DNA of 54,834 nt from an uncultured Verrucomicrobiota bacterium (lineage in GTDB: Bacteria > Verrucomicrobiota > Verrucomicrobiia > Limisphaerales > UBA9464). The stretch lies in NCBI GenBank assembly GCA_903916195.1, contig CAIWVP010000035.1, forward strand, positions 1 to 54,834, given 5' to 3'. Of the stretch, positions 43,751 through 51,747 are shown piece after piece (within the stretch, counting starts at the first letter, position 1; each line of letters begins with the position of its first letter). The notes below the pieces were generated by a model. The model was not told where the DNA came from. It saw only the letters and a list, made by a program, of their open reading frames with translations, and searched no databases. Position numbers and translations under genes: made by a program.

Positions 43751-44257
43751 TCAATCCGGATCGACCACCAGCTTGTCCAAGCGACGGCCGCGCAGGCGGT
43801 TCCAGGCGTGGCCTTGGTCTTTCCGGGTCGTCCCGGCGGCCGGGGTCTCCCAGATGACCTTGGATTGTCTGCGCTCGACCAAGGCGATATCGTCATCGCG
43901 CAGGGTGTTGCGCAGCGGACGGACGTTCTGGAGCGAAAGCTCGCCTTGCACGAGCGGCCCGATCTCACGGCGACGGTTCCCTCCGAACAGCCATCCGAAC
44001 CAGCTGCGTCTTGTCGCCCCGATCGATGCGGCGATCGGGGCTGCGGGGACCTTGTCCACCGGTGCTCCGAGGTCGCTTGTGTCCTTGGCGACCGGGCCGG
44101 CGAGAAGATCGGTCTTCGCGGTGAAGAGGCCGGTGTCCCGACCGTCCGGAGCCGCACCGAAACGCGGTAGCGAACCCCGTTTGGCCGGGCGATAGACCGG
44201 CTTGGTGCCCAAGCCCGCCATCCCGGTGCCGGTCGCGAAAAGATTCTTCCAGTTCAT
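43751..44257 (-). CDS. Unknown protein between mraZ and rsmH
   Basis: 168 residues, no signal peptide, basic, probably cytosolic. I do not recognise the family. Notable segments are RSWFGWLFGGNRRREIGP and a C-terminal part LVQGELSLQNVRPLRNTLRD, then DDIALVERRQSKVIWE. Its start is 3 bp after the mraZ stop and its stop 15 bp before rsmH, so it is part of the operon and may act with one of them. Phase and codon use look like its neighbours. Confidence 0.65.
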   Translation of the reverse strand: MNWKNLFATGTGMAGLGTKPVYRPAKRGSLPRFGAAPDGRDTGLFTAKTDLLAGPVAKDTSDLGAPVDKVPAAPIAASIGATRRSWFGWLFGGNRRREIGPLVQGELSLQNVRPLRNTLRDDDIALVERRQSKVIWETPAAGTTRKDQGHAWNRLRGRRLDKLVVDPD

Positions 44258-44260
44258 AGG

Positions 44261-44788
44261 TCAGCCCAAGCTCTCGTAGCCCTCGTCGGCGATGGCATCC
44301 TCGGCCTTCGAGCAGGCCTTGAAACTTTCCGGATCCCAGATCTCGAAATGGCCGCCGGCCCCGACAAAATGCGCCTCCTTGTCCAAGCCGACCTGCGTCG
44401 CCATCTTTGGCGGAAGGCAGAGGCGTCCGGCGGGATCCACTCCGAGCTCGAATGCGTTGTGGAAGATCTTCCGCTTGAGCGCGGCTGCTTGACGATTGCC
44501 CGGTCCCTTGGCCTCCAGCTTCTCCAGCATCTCCCCGAACTGCCGCATCGTGAACCCCATGATGAAGCCGAACTCGCGCACCGGCTTCATGTGGGGATGC
44601 GGCCAGAGCACCATCATGAACCGGGTATCGGGATTTTCAGGGCGCCAGGTGGCCGGGAACTGGACCCGTTTTTGGTTGTCCAGTTTATGGTCGAAATTCC
44701 AGCAGAACCAAGGCTCTCCCGACTTCGGCGACGGCATGCCACCGCCCGAAAGGGGCGGGACGTCCATGCTGTCGGGATTTTCGGGCAT
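44261..44788 (-). CDS. mraZ: MraZ, dcw-cluster transcription regulator
   Basis: 175 residues. Two SpoVT/AbrB-like halves are visible: HKLDNQKRVQFPATWRPE and GVDPAGRLCLPPKMATQVGL. In other bacteria MraZ binds G-rich direct repeats upstream of its own operon and controls it. Here it is the first dcw gene. The N-terminal 30 residues are an extension relative to standard MraZ; starts downstream, such as ATG in GGGMPSPK, are possible. G-box repeats on the minus strand at 44830-44846 fit autoregulation. Confidence 0.88.
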   Translation of the reverse strand: MPENPDSMDVPPLSGGGMPSPKSGEPWFCWNFDHKLDNQKRVQFPATWRPENPDTRFMMVLWPHPHMKPVREFGFIMGFTMRQFGEMLEKLEAKGPGNRQAAALKRKIFHNAFELGVDPAGRLCLPPKMATQVGLDKEAHFVGAGGHFEIWDPESFKACSKAEDAIADEGYESLG

Positions 44789-44829
44789 ACTGGCGGGAAA
44801 AACTTTTTAAAACTGTCTGCACCTTTTTT

Positions 44830-44846
44830 CCCCAATGTCCCCCTAA
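44830..44846 (-). promoter_or_regulatory. Candidate MraZ operator on the mraZ side
   Basis: On the minus strand the sequence is TTAGGGGGACATTGGGG, two GGGG boxes with a 10-bp period, about 45-60 bp before the mraZ start. MraZ of E. coli binds TGGGN repeats with the same period. The position fits autoregulation. Confidence 0.5.
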
Positions 44847-45030
44847 GTCGCAACTACAAAGTGCTTCGGCTGGGTCTCATTCTATCCACATGTGGTCTCC
44901 GGGCCTTTCGGCACGGTTCTGCCGAGAACGGGATGGCTATTACATAAAGCCATTATGCGCAGATACTAACAATCAAATCGGCTGGAAGCCATGGGGGTGG
45001 ACAACCTGTCGGTATCTTGACGGGGACTGG

Positions 45031-45047
45031 TTAGGGGTATTTAGGGG
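45031..45047 (+). promoter_or_regulatory. Candidate MraZ-type G-boxes on the queA side
   Basis: TTAGGGGTATTTAGGGG on the plus strand, about 90 bp before the queA start, with further G runs at 45022-45025 and up to 45050. Layout and 10-bp period match the boxes on the mraZ side but point the other way. Confidence 0.4.
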
Positions 45048-45133
45048 GGGCAACTGCCGGTCGTGGACCGGATCCGGCCCGGCCGGGGATTCGCGGTGTC
45101 GTCTTTCGCGGTTTCGAGTACGCTATCGGCACA

Positions 45134-46213
45134 GTGCTGACCGCCGACTTCGATTACGTCCTGCCTCCTGATCTGATCGCGCAACACCCTGCGCCGGAAC
45201 GGGACGGCTCCCGTCTGCTGGTGGTGCACCGATCCGGAGCGTCGATCGAACACCGGCATTTTTCTGGCTTGGGTTCTTTTTTCCGACCCGGGGACGTGTT
45301 GGTGCTCAACGATTCCCGGGTCATCCCGGCACGGCTCCGCGGCTTCAAGCCCGAGACGCAAGGTGCGGTCGAAGTGCTTTTGTTGCATGAGCAGACACCG
45401 GCATGCTGGTGGGTGATGCTGAAGCCGGGAAAGAGGGTCAGGCCAGGGACCTGCATCCGCTTCCGTTCGCCGCTCGGCCCAGTGTCGACGCTCGAGGCCG
45501 AGGTCCTGGAGAAAAACAGTGAAGGCCACTGCTTGCTCCGTTTCGGTGGCGTCCCGGATGTCGCCGCGGCATTCGCTGATCTCGGTGAGATGCCCCTGCC
45601 ACCCTACATCCTCCGTTCTGCTCCTGCCGTCGGCGTGGAAGACCGCACGCGCTACCAGACGGTTTTTGCCCAGAACGACGGCTCGGTGGCGGCCCCGACG
45701 GCGGGATTGCACTTCACGGACGCTGTGCTGACCGGTCTGCGCGCTTCCGGCGTCGAGACGCACTTTATCACGCTCCATGTGGGCCATGGCACGTTCGCGC
45801 CGGTGAAGGCGGACCGGGTGGAAGATCACCGGATGCATGAAGAGCGGTTCGACTTGCCCGCCAGCACGGCAGAAGCCGTCAACCGCGCCAAGGCCGAGGG
45901 CCGTCGGGTCATAGCCGTAGGGACGACCAGCGTGCGTGTCCTGGAGAGCGTCGCGCGGGCCACCGCGGGCGCCTTGGTGCCCGGGGCAGGCACGACCCGC
46001 ATCTTCCTCCATCCACCGGCCCGGTTCGCGGTCGTCGACGGCTTGTTGACGAACTTCCACCTTCCGCAGAGCACGCTGCTGATGTTGGTGAGCGCGTTCG
46101 CCGCGCCCGGCGAGCCGCTTTGCGGTCGCGAGCGGATCCTCGCCGCTTATGCGGAGGCGGTCCGCGAGCGGTATCGGTTCTTCAGTTACGGCGACGCGAT
46201 GCTGATCCTATGA
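45134..46213 (+). CDS. queA: QueA, S-adenosylmethionine:tRNA ribosyltransferase-isomerase
   Basis: 359 residues starting at GTG 45134. Makes epoxyqueuosine in tRNA by transferring the ribosyl part of SAM. Signatures: FDYVLPPDLIAQHPAPERDG, LNDSRVIPARLRG, AAPTAGLHFTDAVL, TLHVGHGTFAPVK, HRMHEERFDL, VGTTSVRVLES and NFHLPQSTLLMLVSAF. Full length. The stop overlaps the next start. Confidence 0.95.
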   Translation: MLTADFDYVLPPDLIAQHPAPERDGSRLLVVHRSGASIEHRHFSGLGSFFRPGDVLVLNDSRVIPARLRGFKPETQGAVEVLLLHEQTPACWWVMLKPGKRVRPGTCIRFRSPLGPVSTLEAEVLEKNSEGHCLLRFGGVPDVAAAFADLGEMPLPPYILRSAPAVGVEDRTRYQTVFAQNDGSVAAPTAGLHFTDAVLTGLRASGVETHFITLHVGHGTFAPVKADRVEDHRMHEERFDLPASTAEAVNRAKAEGRRVIAVGTTSVRVLESVARATAGALVPGAGTTRIFLHPPARFAVVDGLLTNFHLPQSTLLMLVSAFAAPGEPLCGRERILAAYAEAVRERYRFFSYGDAMLIL

Positions 46214-46935
46214 GCACCGGGACCGGAGCCCCGTTTGTCCTCGTCAACATGGCGATGACCGCCGACGGCAAGATCGCCACCGCCAACCGTGCCGTGACGA
46301 CGTTCGGCAGCGCGTCCGACCAAGAGCATCTGCACGCCCTCCGGGCCACGTGTGACGCCATCGTCTGCGGAGCGCGCACGGTCGAGGAGACGGATGCGAC
46401 CCTGGGCAACGGCCCCGACCGGTATCGCCGCGCGCGTCTGCGTCGCGGGCTCTCGGGTTCTCCTCTGCGGGTCGTCGTCAGCGGAACCGGCTCGATCTCG
46501 CCGTCCGCCGCGATCTGGGGGGATCGTGCTTCCCCTGTGGTCGTGCTCACGGGGGCTCAGGTCGACCCGGCGAAGCTGGCCCGGCTGCGCGCGCTGGCGG
46601 ACCATGTATGGTCATCGCCGGGCGACGAAGTGGACTTTGCCGCGGCCTTCGGCTGGCTCCGGTCGCGCTTCGGTGTCGGCCGGCTGGTCTGCGAAGGCGG
46701 CGGCGGCCTCAACGAGGCGCTCTTCCGCGCGGGTGTGGTGGACGAGGTCCATCTCACGCTCTGCCCGTTCGTGTTCGGTGGACGGTCGGCACCGACGATC
46801 GCCGAAGGCATCGGGTTCCCCCGGCTTGCGGATGCCGCGCGGTTCTCGCTGGTCTCGTCCAAACGGCGCGGTGACGAGATGTTCTTGGTCTATCGAGCGG
46901 CCCGGACGGCCGCTCGCCCCGGACTCACTTCTTGA
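46210..46935 (+). CDS. RibD-C / dihydrofolate-reductase-like NADPH reductase
   Basis: 241 residues. Matches the RibD C-terminal reductase family: NMAMTADGKIATANRAVTTF, DAIVCGARTVEETDATLG, CEGGGGLNEALFRAGVVDEV and TLCPFVFGGRSAPT. It lacks the deaminase domain of full RibD, so it may be a stand-alone pyrimidine reductase of riboflavin synthesis or a related enzyme. ATG 46210 overlaps the queA stop (ATGA). The 3' end overlaps the convergent hydrolase gene by 11 bp. Confidence 0.85.
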   Translation: MSTGTGAPFVLVNMAMTADGKIATANRAVTTFGSASDQEHLHALRATCDAIVCGARTVEETDATLGNGPDRYRRARLRRGLSGSPLRVVVSGTGSISPSAAIWGDRASPVVVLTGAQVDPAKLARLRALADHVWSSPGDEVDFAAAFGWLRSRFGVGRLVCEGGGGLNEALFRAGVVDEVHLTLCPFVFGGRSAPTIAEGIGFPRLADAARFSLVSSKRRGDEMFLVYRAARTAARPGLTS

Positions 46936-47827
46936 GTCCGCGGAGATGCTCGTCGAACCAATCGGCGAAGATCACGATGTCCTTGTCGATGCCCGCCCAG
47001 CCGTGGTCCGCCCCCGGTTTGCGGATGAGCTTCACCGGGGCCTTCACCCCGACGTCCTCGCATCGCTTCAAGAAGATCTCCGCTTGGTGGATCGGCACGA
47101 GCTTGTCGGCGTCCCCGTGGATGATGAGCGTCGGCGGCATGTCCGGCCTGATGAAGTGGATCGGCGAGATCTCCTTGCCGAAGACGGCACGGCTTTCCGC
47201 CGTGTCGCTGCGGGCGCCGAACGCCGGCTTGAAGCTGGCCAGGATGCCGACGCCCACGGCGTCGTCTCCCGTGCTGCGCCAGTCCAGAAAATCGGTCGGC
47301 GGGAAGAAGCATGCCACCGCCTGCACCGCGCTCGATCCGCGATCGATCGGGTCCTGGGCGTCGGCTTTCCCGGGGCCTCCCTGCGTCCCCATCGTCAGCG
47401 AAAGATGGCCGCCGGCGCTTGCGCCGAAGATCCCGAAGTGGTCGGGCTTCACCCCGTGCTCCGCGGAATGCGCGCGGACGAACCGCACGGCGCGGTGGAT
47501 ATCGTCGGTGATCTCCGGGATCACGAACCGCGGTTGGGAACCGTGCACGACGCCGAAGACCGTGTAGCCGCGGTCGAGCACCGGGGCCAGCAAGCCGTTC
47601 TTGAGCGCGCCATCGAGCGCCTCGTGGCTGGAGAAGAACCCGCCCGACGCCATGTAGAGCACGCCGTAGCCGTTGGGCTTGGCCGGCTTGACGACATCGA
47701 GCGTGAGCGCCGTGCCGTGCTTGCGGCCGTAGATGACTTCGGTGCGGATGTAGGAAGGTTTGTCGTCGCCGTGGGCGGCGAGGCACGCGAACGCGAACGC
47801 GAGAAGGACCGGACGGAAGGGAATCAT
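46925..47827 (-). CDS. Exported alpha/beta hydrolase
   Basis: 300 residues. Signal peptide (FRPVLLAFAFACLAAHGD). Serine hydrolase fold with GIFGASAGG as the nucleophile elbow, PTLIIHGDADKLVPIHQAE for the acid and GADHGWAG for the His. It resembles BD-FAE/acetyl-esterase-type enzymes. The substrate is not evident. ATG 47827 begins at the signal peptide. Non-coding 47828-47993 separates it from the next gene. Confidence 0.87.
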   Translation of the reverse strand: MIPFRPVLLAFAFACLAAHGDDKPSYIRTEVIYGRKHGTALTLDVVKPAKPNGYGVLYMASGGFFSSHEALDGALKNGLLAPVLDRGYTVFGVVHGSQPRFVIPEITDDIHRAVRFVRAHSAEHGVKPDHFGIFGASAGGHLSLTMGTQGGPGKADAQDPIDRGSSAVQAVACFFPPTDFLDWRSTGDDAVGVGILASFKPAFGARSDTAESRAVFGKEISPIHFIRPDMPPTLIIHGDADKLVPIHQAEIFLKRCEDVGVKAPVKLIRKPGADHGWAGIDKDIVIFADWFDEHLRGLKK

Positions 47828-47993
47828 GCCCGGAAACTGGGCCGGACGAGGCATCGGTGGCAAGAGCGGCGACATCGTGGGCCGGGCCCGCCGAACGGTG
47901 CCGCGTTCCCGGGCTGCCCGACTTCCTGAGGTGCCCGCGGTTTCTTCGTGGGCTTTCTTTTCACCGGCGGCGAGCGCCGGGCAATGTATCCTT

Positions 47994-48770
47994 TCACGGC
48001 AGCAGGACCGCCCGGTAGAAGCGTCGGGGTTGCTCCTGCGAGGCGTCGGCGGAGTACGATTGCACGGAATTGGTGAGGGTCAGCGTGGCAAACGGGATCC
48101 AGGTCGCCGGCGACACCGTGAGGCTGGAGTCGAGCCGATAAGTGGCCGAGGCGACCCCTTCGAGGGTCAGGTCGAGCGGCGTCCTGATCGTCAACCGGGG
48201 CGGCGTGGGCAGGGGGCGTGGCGTCGACCGGGTGTACGAGAACCCGCCGCCCGACTGCCGTCCCCAGGACTTGAAAGTGATCGCGAGATAGATGTCGTCC
48301 GGGACGAGATGAAGGACCGCTTCTTGCCCGGCCATTCCAGGCGGAAATCTACCGTTCCAGGTCTCCCAGTCCTCGAACCGGAGGGTCGCGAGGTCTTCCA
48401 GCCTGCCGAAGGCCCACCGGGTGCCGGCCGGGCTGCCCGGGCCATATCCGGCTTCGCTCTTCGCATTGAAGAGCCCGCGGGTCTTCGCGCGAGAAAGCCA
48501 GACGCTGTCGGTGATCCGGTCCTGGTTCTCGGGGAGACCCGGGTCGATCCCGCGTTGGATGAAGGTGATCGGTGGACCGTCCCAGACCTGCGCGTCGGTG
48601 GCGGCGGTCGGAAGCGTCAGGGCGACGGCGGAAAAAAATGCCGTGAAACGGAGCAACGACCGTCTCGTGGCGACGCCACATCGGTCCGCCGGTCGACCGA
48701 GATCAAGCTCGGGGAGCAACCCGCCGCCGGAACATCGTGGGTCGGCATCGTCGGGGAAGGGGTGCGACAC
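47994..48770 (-). CDS. Exported protein of unknown function
   Basis: Up to 258 residues. A signal-peptide-like segment (LLRFTAFFSAVALTLPTAA) lies at residues 39-57, so the true start is probably internal, perhaps the TTG at 48656; ATG 48770 is the first in frame. After WDGPPITFIQRGIDPGLPEN comes a beta-rich domain. The C-terminus LTNSVQSYSADASQEQPRRF ending YRAVLLP is the same type as the end of the lamin-tail protein. No catalytic motif was recognised. Confidence 0.65.
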   Translation of the reverse strand: MSHPFPDDADPRCSGGGLLPELDLGRPADRCGVATRRSLLRFTAFFSAVALTLPTAATDAQVWDGPPITFIQRGIDPGLPENQDRITDSVWLSRAKTRGLFNAKSEAGYGPGSPAGTRWAFGRLEDLATLRFEDWETWNGRFPPGMAGQEAVLHLVPDDIYLAITFKSWGRQSGGGFSYTRSTPRPLPTPPRLTIRTPLDLTLEGVASATYRLDSSLTVSPATWIPFATLTLTNSVQSYSADASQEQPRRFYRAVLLP

Positions 48771-48781
48771 GCCCCGAACGT

Positions 48782-48805
48782 CGCGGACCGTTGTGTCGGT
48801 CCGCG
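48782..48805. repeat. Perfect 9-bp inverted repeat
   Basis: CGCGGACCG (48782-48790), loop TTGTGT, CGGTCCGCG (48797-48805). It lies between the S41-like gene and the next minus-strand gene. There is no T-run, so it is not a clear terminator. A wider pair GACCGGCC/GGCCGGTC at about 48810 and 48892 brackets the S41-like stop. Confidence 0.5.
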
Positions 48806-48896
48806 GATGGACCGGCCACGCTTCGGTGACGAATCGACCGTCGGGATCGCGGGTCGCGCCGGGGTGGAAAGGAGGTTTGCGCCGCCACGGGGCCGG

Positions 48897-49931
48897 TCAT
48901 CGCGAGCGCATGACATCCAGTCCCTTCAGCAGATCCAGGGCCCGGGCCAGGACCGGATCGCGGACGATCTTCTGCGGTTCGGTCGGCGTCGCGGTCGGGT
49001 TGGTCGCTTCCGATGCGGATTCCAGCGGACGCCCCGACTGCTTGGCTTTCACGAGGTCGGCTTCCGTCAGGCGCTTCCGCACCCGCACCGAGGAGACGAT
49101 CTGGTTCGTCTGGCTGGTCGCGGCGGAAGCCGGCCTGACCACGCCGAACGGATCGGCCAGATAGCCGCGTTCGACCTCGGGACGTACGTTCACGACGATG
49201 TCCGGGATGACACCGGTCGCCGGGACCGGCTCTCCGTCGCCGGTCTTCACGGCGGTGACCGCCAGACTCAGTTTCAGTCCGGAAGACAGCGGGAAGTCGC
49301 GGTACAAGCTGGCTTCGCCGGCCGTCGTCGCGCCGAGCACGAGAGCGGTCCCGGTTTGGCGCAAGGCGGCGGCCGCTGCTTCGGCGGCTCCGCGGGTCTG
49401 GCGGTTCACCAGCACGGCGAGGGCGTTGGTGGAGGTGTTGGTCTTCGCGGTCGAGATGAAGGGGCCTTCACCCCAGTCGAGCACGGGGCGGCCCCCGGGA
49501 AGGAACAGGTCGGCGATCCGGGCGGCGGCGGCGAAATCGCGTCCGCCGGCGAAACGCAGGTCGAGCACCACTCCTTTGAGATCGTTCGTCGCCGCGAGTC
49601 CGGCGAGCGCTGCCGCGAGTCCGGACGCCGCATCGGCACCGATCCCGACCAAGCGGACATAGCCGTAATGGCCGTCGTGGACCCGCGCGACCGGACCCGG
49701 ACCGCCCGTCGTCGGGAGGTCGCTCTTGGTGTCTCCGATCTGCGCGAGGCCACCGAGTTTCTGGAGGAATCCTTCGACCGCCATCTGGTCGAGAGCCTTG
49801 TCATCGATCCGCGTCAGGTTCGAGCGCACCAGCCCGTAGACCTCGGCGAACGAGGCGGCATCCGCGGCACCTGCGCGGAGGCAGGCGAGGCAGATCGCGG
49901 AGAGCAAGGTCAGGCGGCTTCGGGTGGTCAT
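48897..49931 (-). CDS. S41 (C-terminal processing protease)-like protein without usual Ser/Lys
   Basis: 344 residues from ATG 49931, which opens a signal peptide (LTLLSAICLACLRAGAADA). The S41 core is recognisable: GYVRLVGIGADAASGLAAAL, GVVLDLRFAGGRDFAAAARI, GVIPDIVVNVRP. In active members the VN-x-x-SASASE segment holds the catalytic Ser and G-K-G-S the Lys. Here they read VNRQTRGAAE (175-184) and GEAS (205-208), so no Ser remains in the first and Lys is Glu in the second. The PDZ domain is not evident. It is probably a non-proteolytic relative; residual activity through Thr179 is not excluded. Confidence 0.8.
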   Translation of the reverse strand: MTTRSRLTLLSAICLACLRAGAADAASFAEVYGLVRSNLTRIDDKALDQMAVEGFLQKLGGLAQIGDTKSDLPTTGGPGPVARVHDGHYGYVRLVGIGADAASGLAAALAGLAATNDLKGVVLDLRFAGGRDFAAAARIADLFLPGGRPVLDWGEGPFISTAKTNTSTNALAVLVNRQTRGAAEAAAAALRQTGTALVLGATTAGEASLYRDFPLSSGLKLSLAVTAVKTGDGEPVPATGVIPDIVVNVRPEVERGYLADPFGVVRPASAATSQTNQIVSSVRVRKRLTEADLVKAKQSGRPLESASEATNPTATPTEPQKIVRDPVLARALDLLKGLDVMRSR

Positions 49932-49993
49932 GCCGCGGGCGAACATCGGCGAGCGGGCAACGCCGAGGCAACGAAGTTCGCCGCGTCCGCGGT

Positions 49994-50794
49994 TCAGAGG
50001 ACCCGCTTGCCGTGCTGCTTCAACCACGCCTCGGACGTCTCGTGGCCGGGGCAGAGCCGCGCGACTTCGGCCCAGAAACGAGCGCTGTGGTCCATGTGCG
50101 TCAGGTGGGCCAGTTCGTGGAGGATGATGTAATCGCGGACGGACTCCGGGATCTGGATGAGCCGCCAGTTCAGAGAGATCACACCGCGGCGCGAACAGCT
50201 TCCCCAACGCGTGCGCTGGTCGCGGACGCTCACGCGGCGGATCCGGTCCTTCAGGCCGTGGGCCAGCGCCAGCTCTTGGGTCCGCCTCGGCAACGCCGCC
50301 GTCGCGGCCTTCCGGAGCGCTTGGTCCACCTGCGGTCTCAGGTCCGGCGCGGTGAGGTCGACCGGGAATTCCATCCCTGGCAACCGGGCGACGGCGGGCG
50401 CATCGCCATCTCGGGTCCCGACCTGCAGTTCCGCTTCTTCGCCTCCGACCAGGACGGTTCCTCCGGGACGCAACGGTCGCGGTGCGCGCGCGCTGCCGAG
50501 ATGTTTCTGCAACCGTTCGGTCAACCAGACATCGTTCTCCGCCACGAAACGCTTCGCCTCGGCGAGCGTCCCGCGCCGAGGGACCGTGCAGCGTGCCGTT
50601 CCGTCGCGGCGGAACAGCAGCCGGTACCGCTTCGCGCGGGGATGCCGTGCATAGATGACGACCAGCGGTCCCGGGGCGAGCAGGAGCTCCTCGCGGTGCG
50701 CCTCGGCGGTGTCCTTGGCGGGGACGGCCGTCACGGCAGCTTTCGCTCGGGTCCAGAGCGAGCGGAAGAAGTCGAGCTGGCCGGCGTCGCGCAC
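49994..50794 (-). CDS. YgjP/WLM-type zinc metallopeptidase
   Basis: About 266 residues, start GTG 50794. An earlier ATG at 50848 would overlap the ferredoxin gene by 50 bp. The YgjP core is clear: RRVSVRDQRTRWGSCSRRGV, ISLNWRLIQIPESVRDYIIL, then zinc motif HELAHLTHMDHSARFW with the downstream acidic region. It is a predicted cytosolic zinc peptidase (DUF45) of unknown substrate. GTG follows the ferredoxin stop by 4 bp. Confidence 0.85.
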   Translation of the reverse strand: MRDAGQLDFFRSLWTRAKAAVTAVPAKDTAEAHREELLLAPGPLVVIYARHPRAKRYRLLFRRDGTARCTVPRRGTLAEAKRFVAENDVWLTERLQKHLGSARAPRPLRPGGTVLVGGEEAELQVGTRDGDAPAVARLPGMEFPVDLTAPDLRPQVDQALRKAATAALPRRTQELALAHGLKDRIRRVSVRDQRTRWGSCSRRGVISLNWRLIQIPESVRDYIILHELAHLTHMDHSARFWAEVARLCPGHETSEAWLKQHGKRVL

Positions 50795-50798
50795 GGCT

Positions 50799-51179
50799 TC
50801 AGTCGAGCGGGTTCCGGGCGAACGCGTATCCGGGGACGGGGCGGCCATTGATCAGATGTTCTTGGATGATGCGCTCGAGCACCTCGGGCGTGCACGAGTG
50901 GTACCAGACGCCTTCCGGATAGACCACCGCGATCGGGCCGGCGGCACAGACCTGGAGGCAGTTCGCCTTGGTGCGCGCGACCGAGGCTTCCGGGCCGACG
51001 AGACCGAGCTCTTTGAGACGGCCCTTGAGGAATTCCCATGACGCGAGGCCGGTCTCCTTGGCGCAGCACTTCGGTTTCGTCGGGTCCGCGCAGAGGAAGA
51101 TGTGCCGGCGCACGCCGGACAGCCCCAGGTCGGCTGCGAGCCGGGGCAGGTCGGTGATGGTATGTGCGCGGTCAGACAT
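50799..51179 (-). CDS. Thioredoxin-like 2Fe-2S ferredoxin
   Basis: 126 residues. Cysteines fit the thioredoxin-fold [2Fe-2S] ferredoxin: Cys30, Cys38/39, Cys74 and Cys78 ([17 protein letters not shown] and [19 protein letters not shown]), then [19 protein letters not shown]. It carries electrons to an unknown partner. ATG 51179. It lies directly upstream of the metallopeptidase gene and is divergent from the ACT gene across 91 bp. Confidence 0.9.
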   Translation of the reverse strand: MSDRAHTITDLPRLAADLGLSGVRRHIFLCADPTKPKCCAKETGLASWEFLKGRLKELGLVGPEASVARTKANCLQVCAAGPIAVVYPEGVWYHSCTPEVLERIIQEHLINGRPVPGYAFARNPLD

Positions 51180-51270
51180 CGACCGATCAGACCGCGGACA
51201 CCCGGGATTGTCGATGCTCTGCGGACTTGCCGGCGCTTGCTCCGGTGCGCTGGCGGCGGATACTCGCGCC

Positions 51271-51747
51271 ATGCCGTTGACCGATATCGACGCGCCTCGG
51301 ACCGCACGAGGACGCACGCCCGCTCCGGTGGAACAGTTCAGCGTGTTCATCCCGAACAAGCTCGGCCGCATGCATGAGGTCGTGCGCCGTTTGGCCGAAC
51401 ATCAGGTCCATGTCCTGGCGCTCACGCTGCTGGACACGACGGACAGCACGATCATCCGGCTGATCGTGGACGACCCGGACCGCGCCCGGGCGCTGTTGGA
51501 GGAGCACGGGTTCCCTTTCACCGAGACCACCATCGTCGCCGTCGAGATCGAAGGAGAGCGGCAGTTGCAGGGCGTGCTCGGCGCGCTGCTCGAGGCGGAA
51601 CTGAACATCCACTACACCTATCCCTTCTTGACGCGTCCCAACGGCCGTTCGGCGCTGGCCCTGAGCCTCGAGCATCCGGAGGTGGCGGAGGACGCGCTCC
51701 GCCGGAACCAGTTCACCGTGCTCTACCAGAGCGACCTGTCCCGATGA
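51271..51747 (+). CDS. ACT-domain protein
   Basis: 158 residues with two ACT-like halves: [40 protein letters not shown], and [23 protein letters not shown] domains bind amino acids or similar ligands for control. There is no DNA-binding or enzyme domain. ATG 51271 fits; upstream codons are shadow of the ferredoxin gene. Its stop overlaps the GT9 gene start (ATGA), so the two are coupled. Confidence 0.87.
   Translation: MPLTDIDAPRTARGRTPAPVEQFSVFIPNKLGRMHEVVRRLAEHQVHVLALTLLDTTDSTIIRLIVDDPDRARALLEEHGFPFTETTIVAVEIEGERQLQGVLGALLEAELNIHYTYPFLTRPNGRSALALSLEHPEVAEDALRRNQFTVLYQSDLSR

Larger units (their letters stand above)
44789..45133. promoter_or_regulatory. Divergent mraZ/queA regulatory region
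   Basis: 345 bp between the mraZ and queA starts, AT-richer than its surroundings. It carries G-box repeats on both strands (see separate entries) and an inverted repeat ATGGCT/AGCCAT at 44933-44953 with a 9-nt loop. No preQ1 riboswitch motif was recognised in front of queA. I could not place -35/-10 elements with confidence. Confidence 0.5.

Noticed and set aside
45050-45133. preQ1 riboswitch upstream of queA
   Set aside because: No A-rich tail with the small hairpin typical of preQ1 aptamers is visible.
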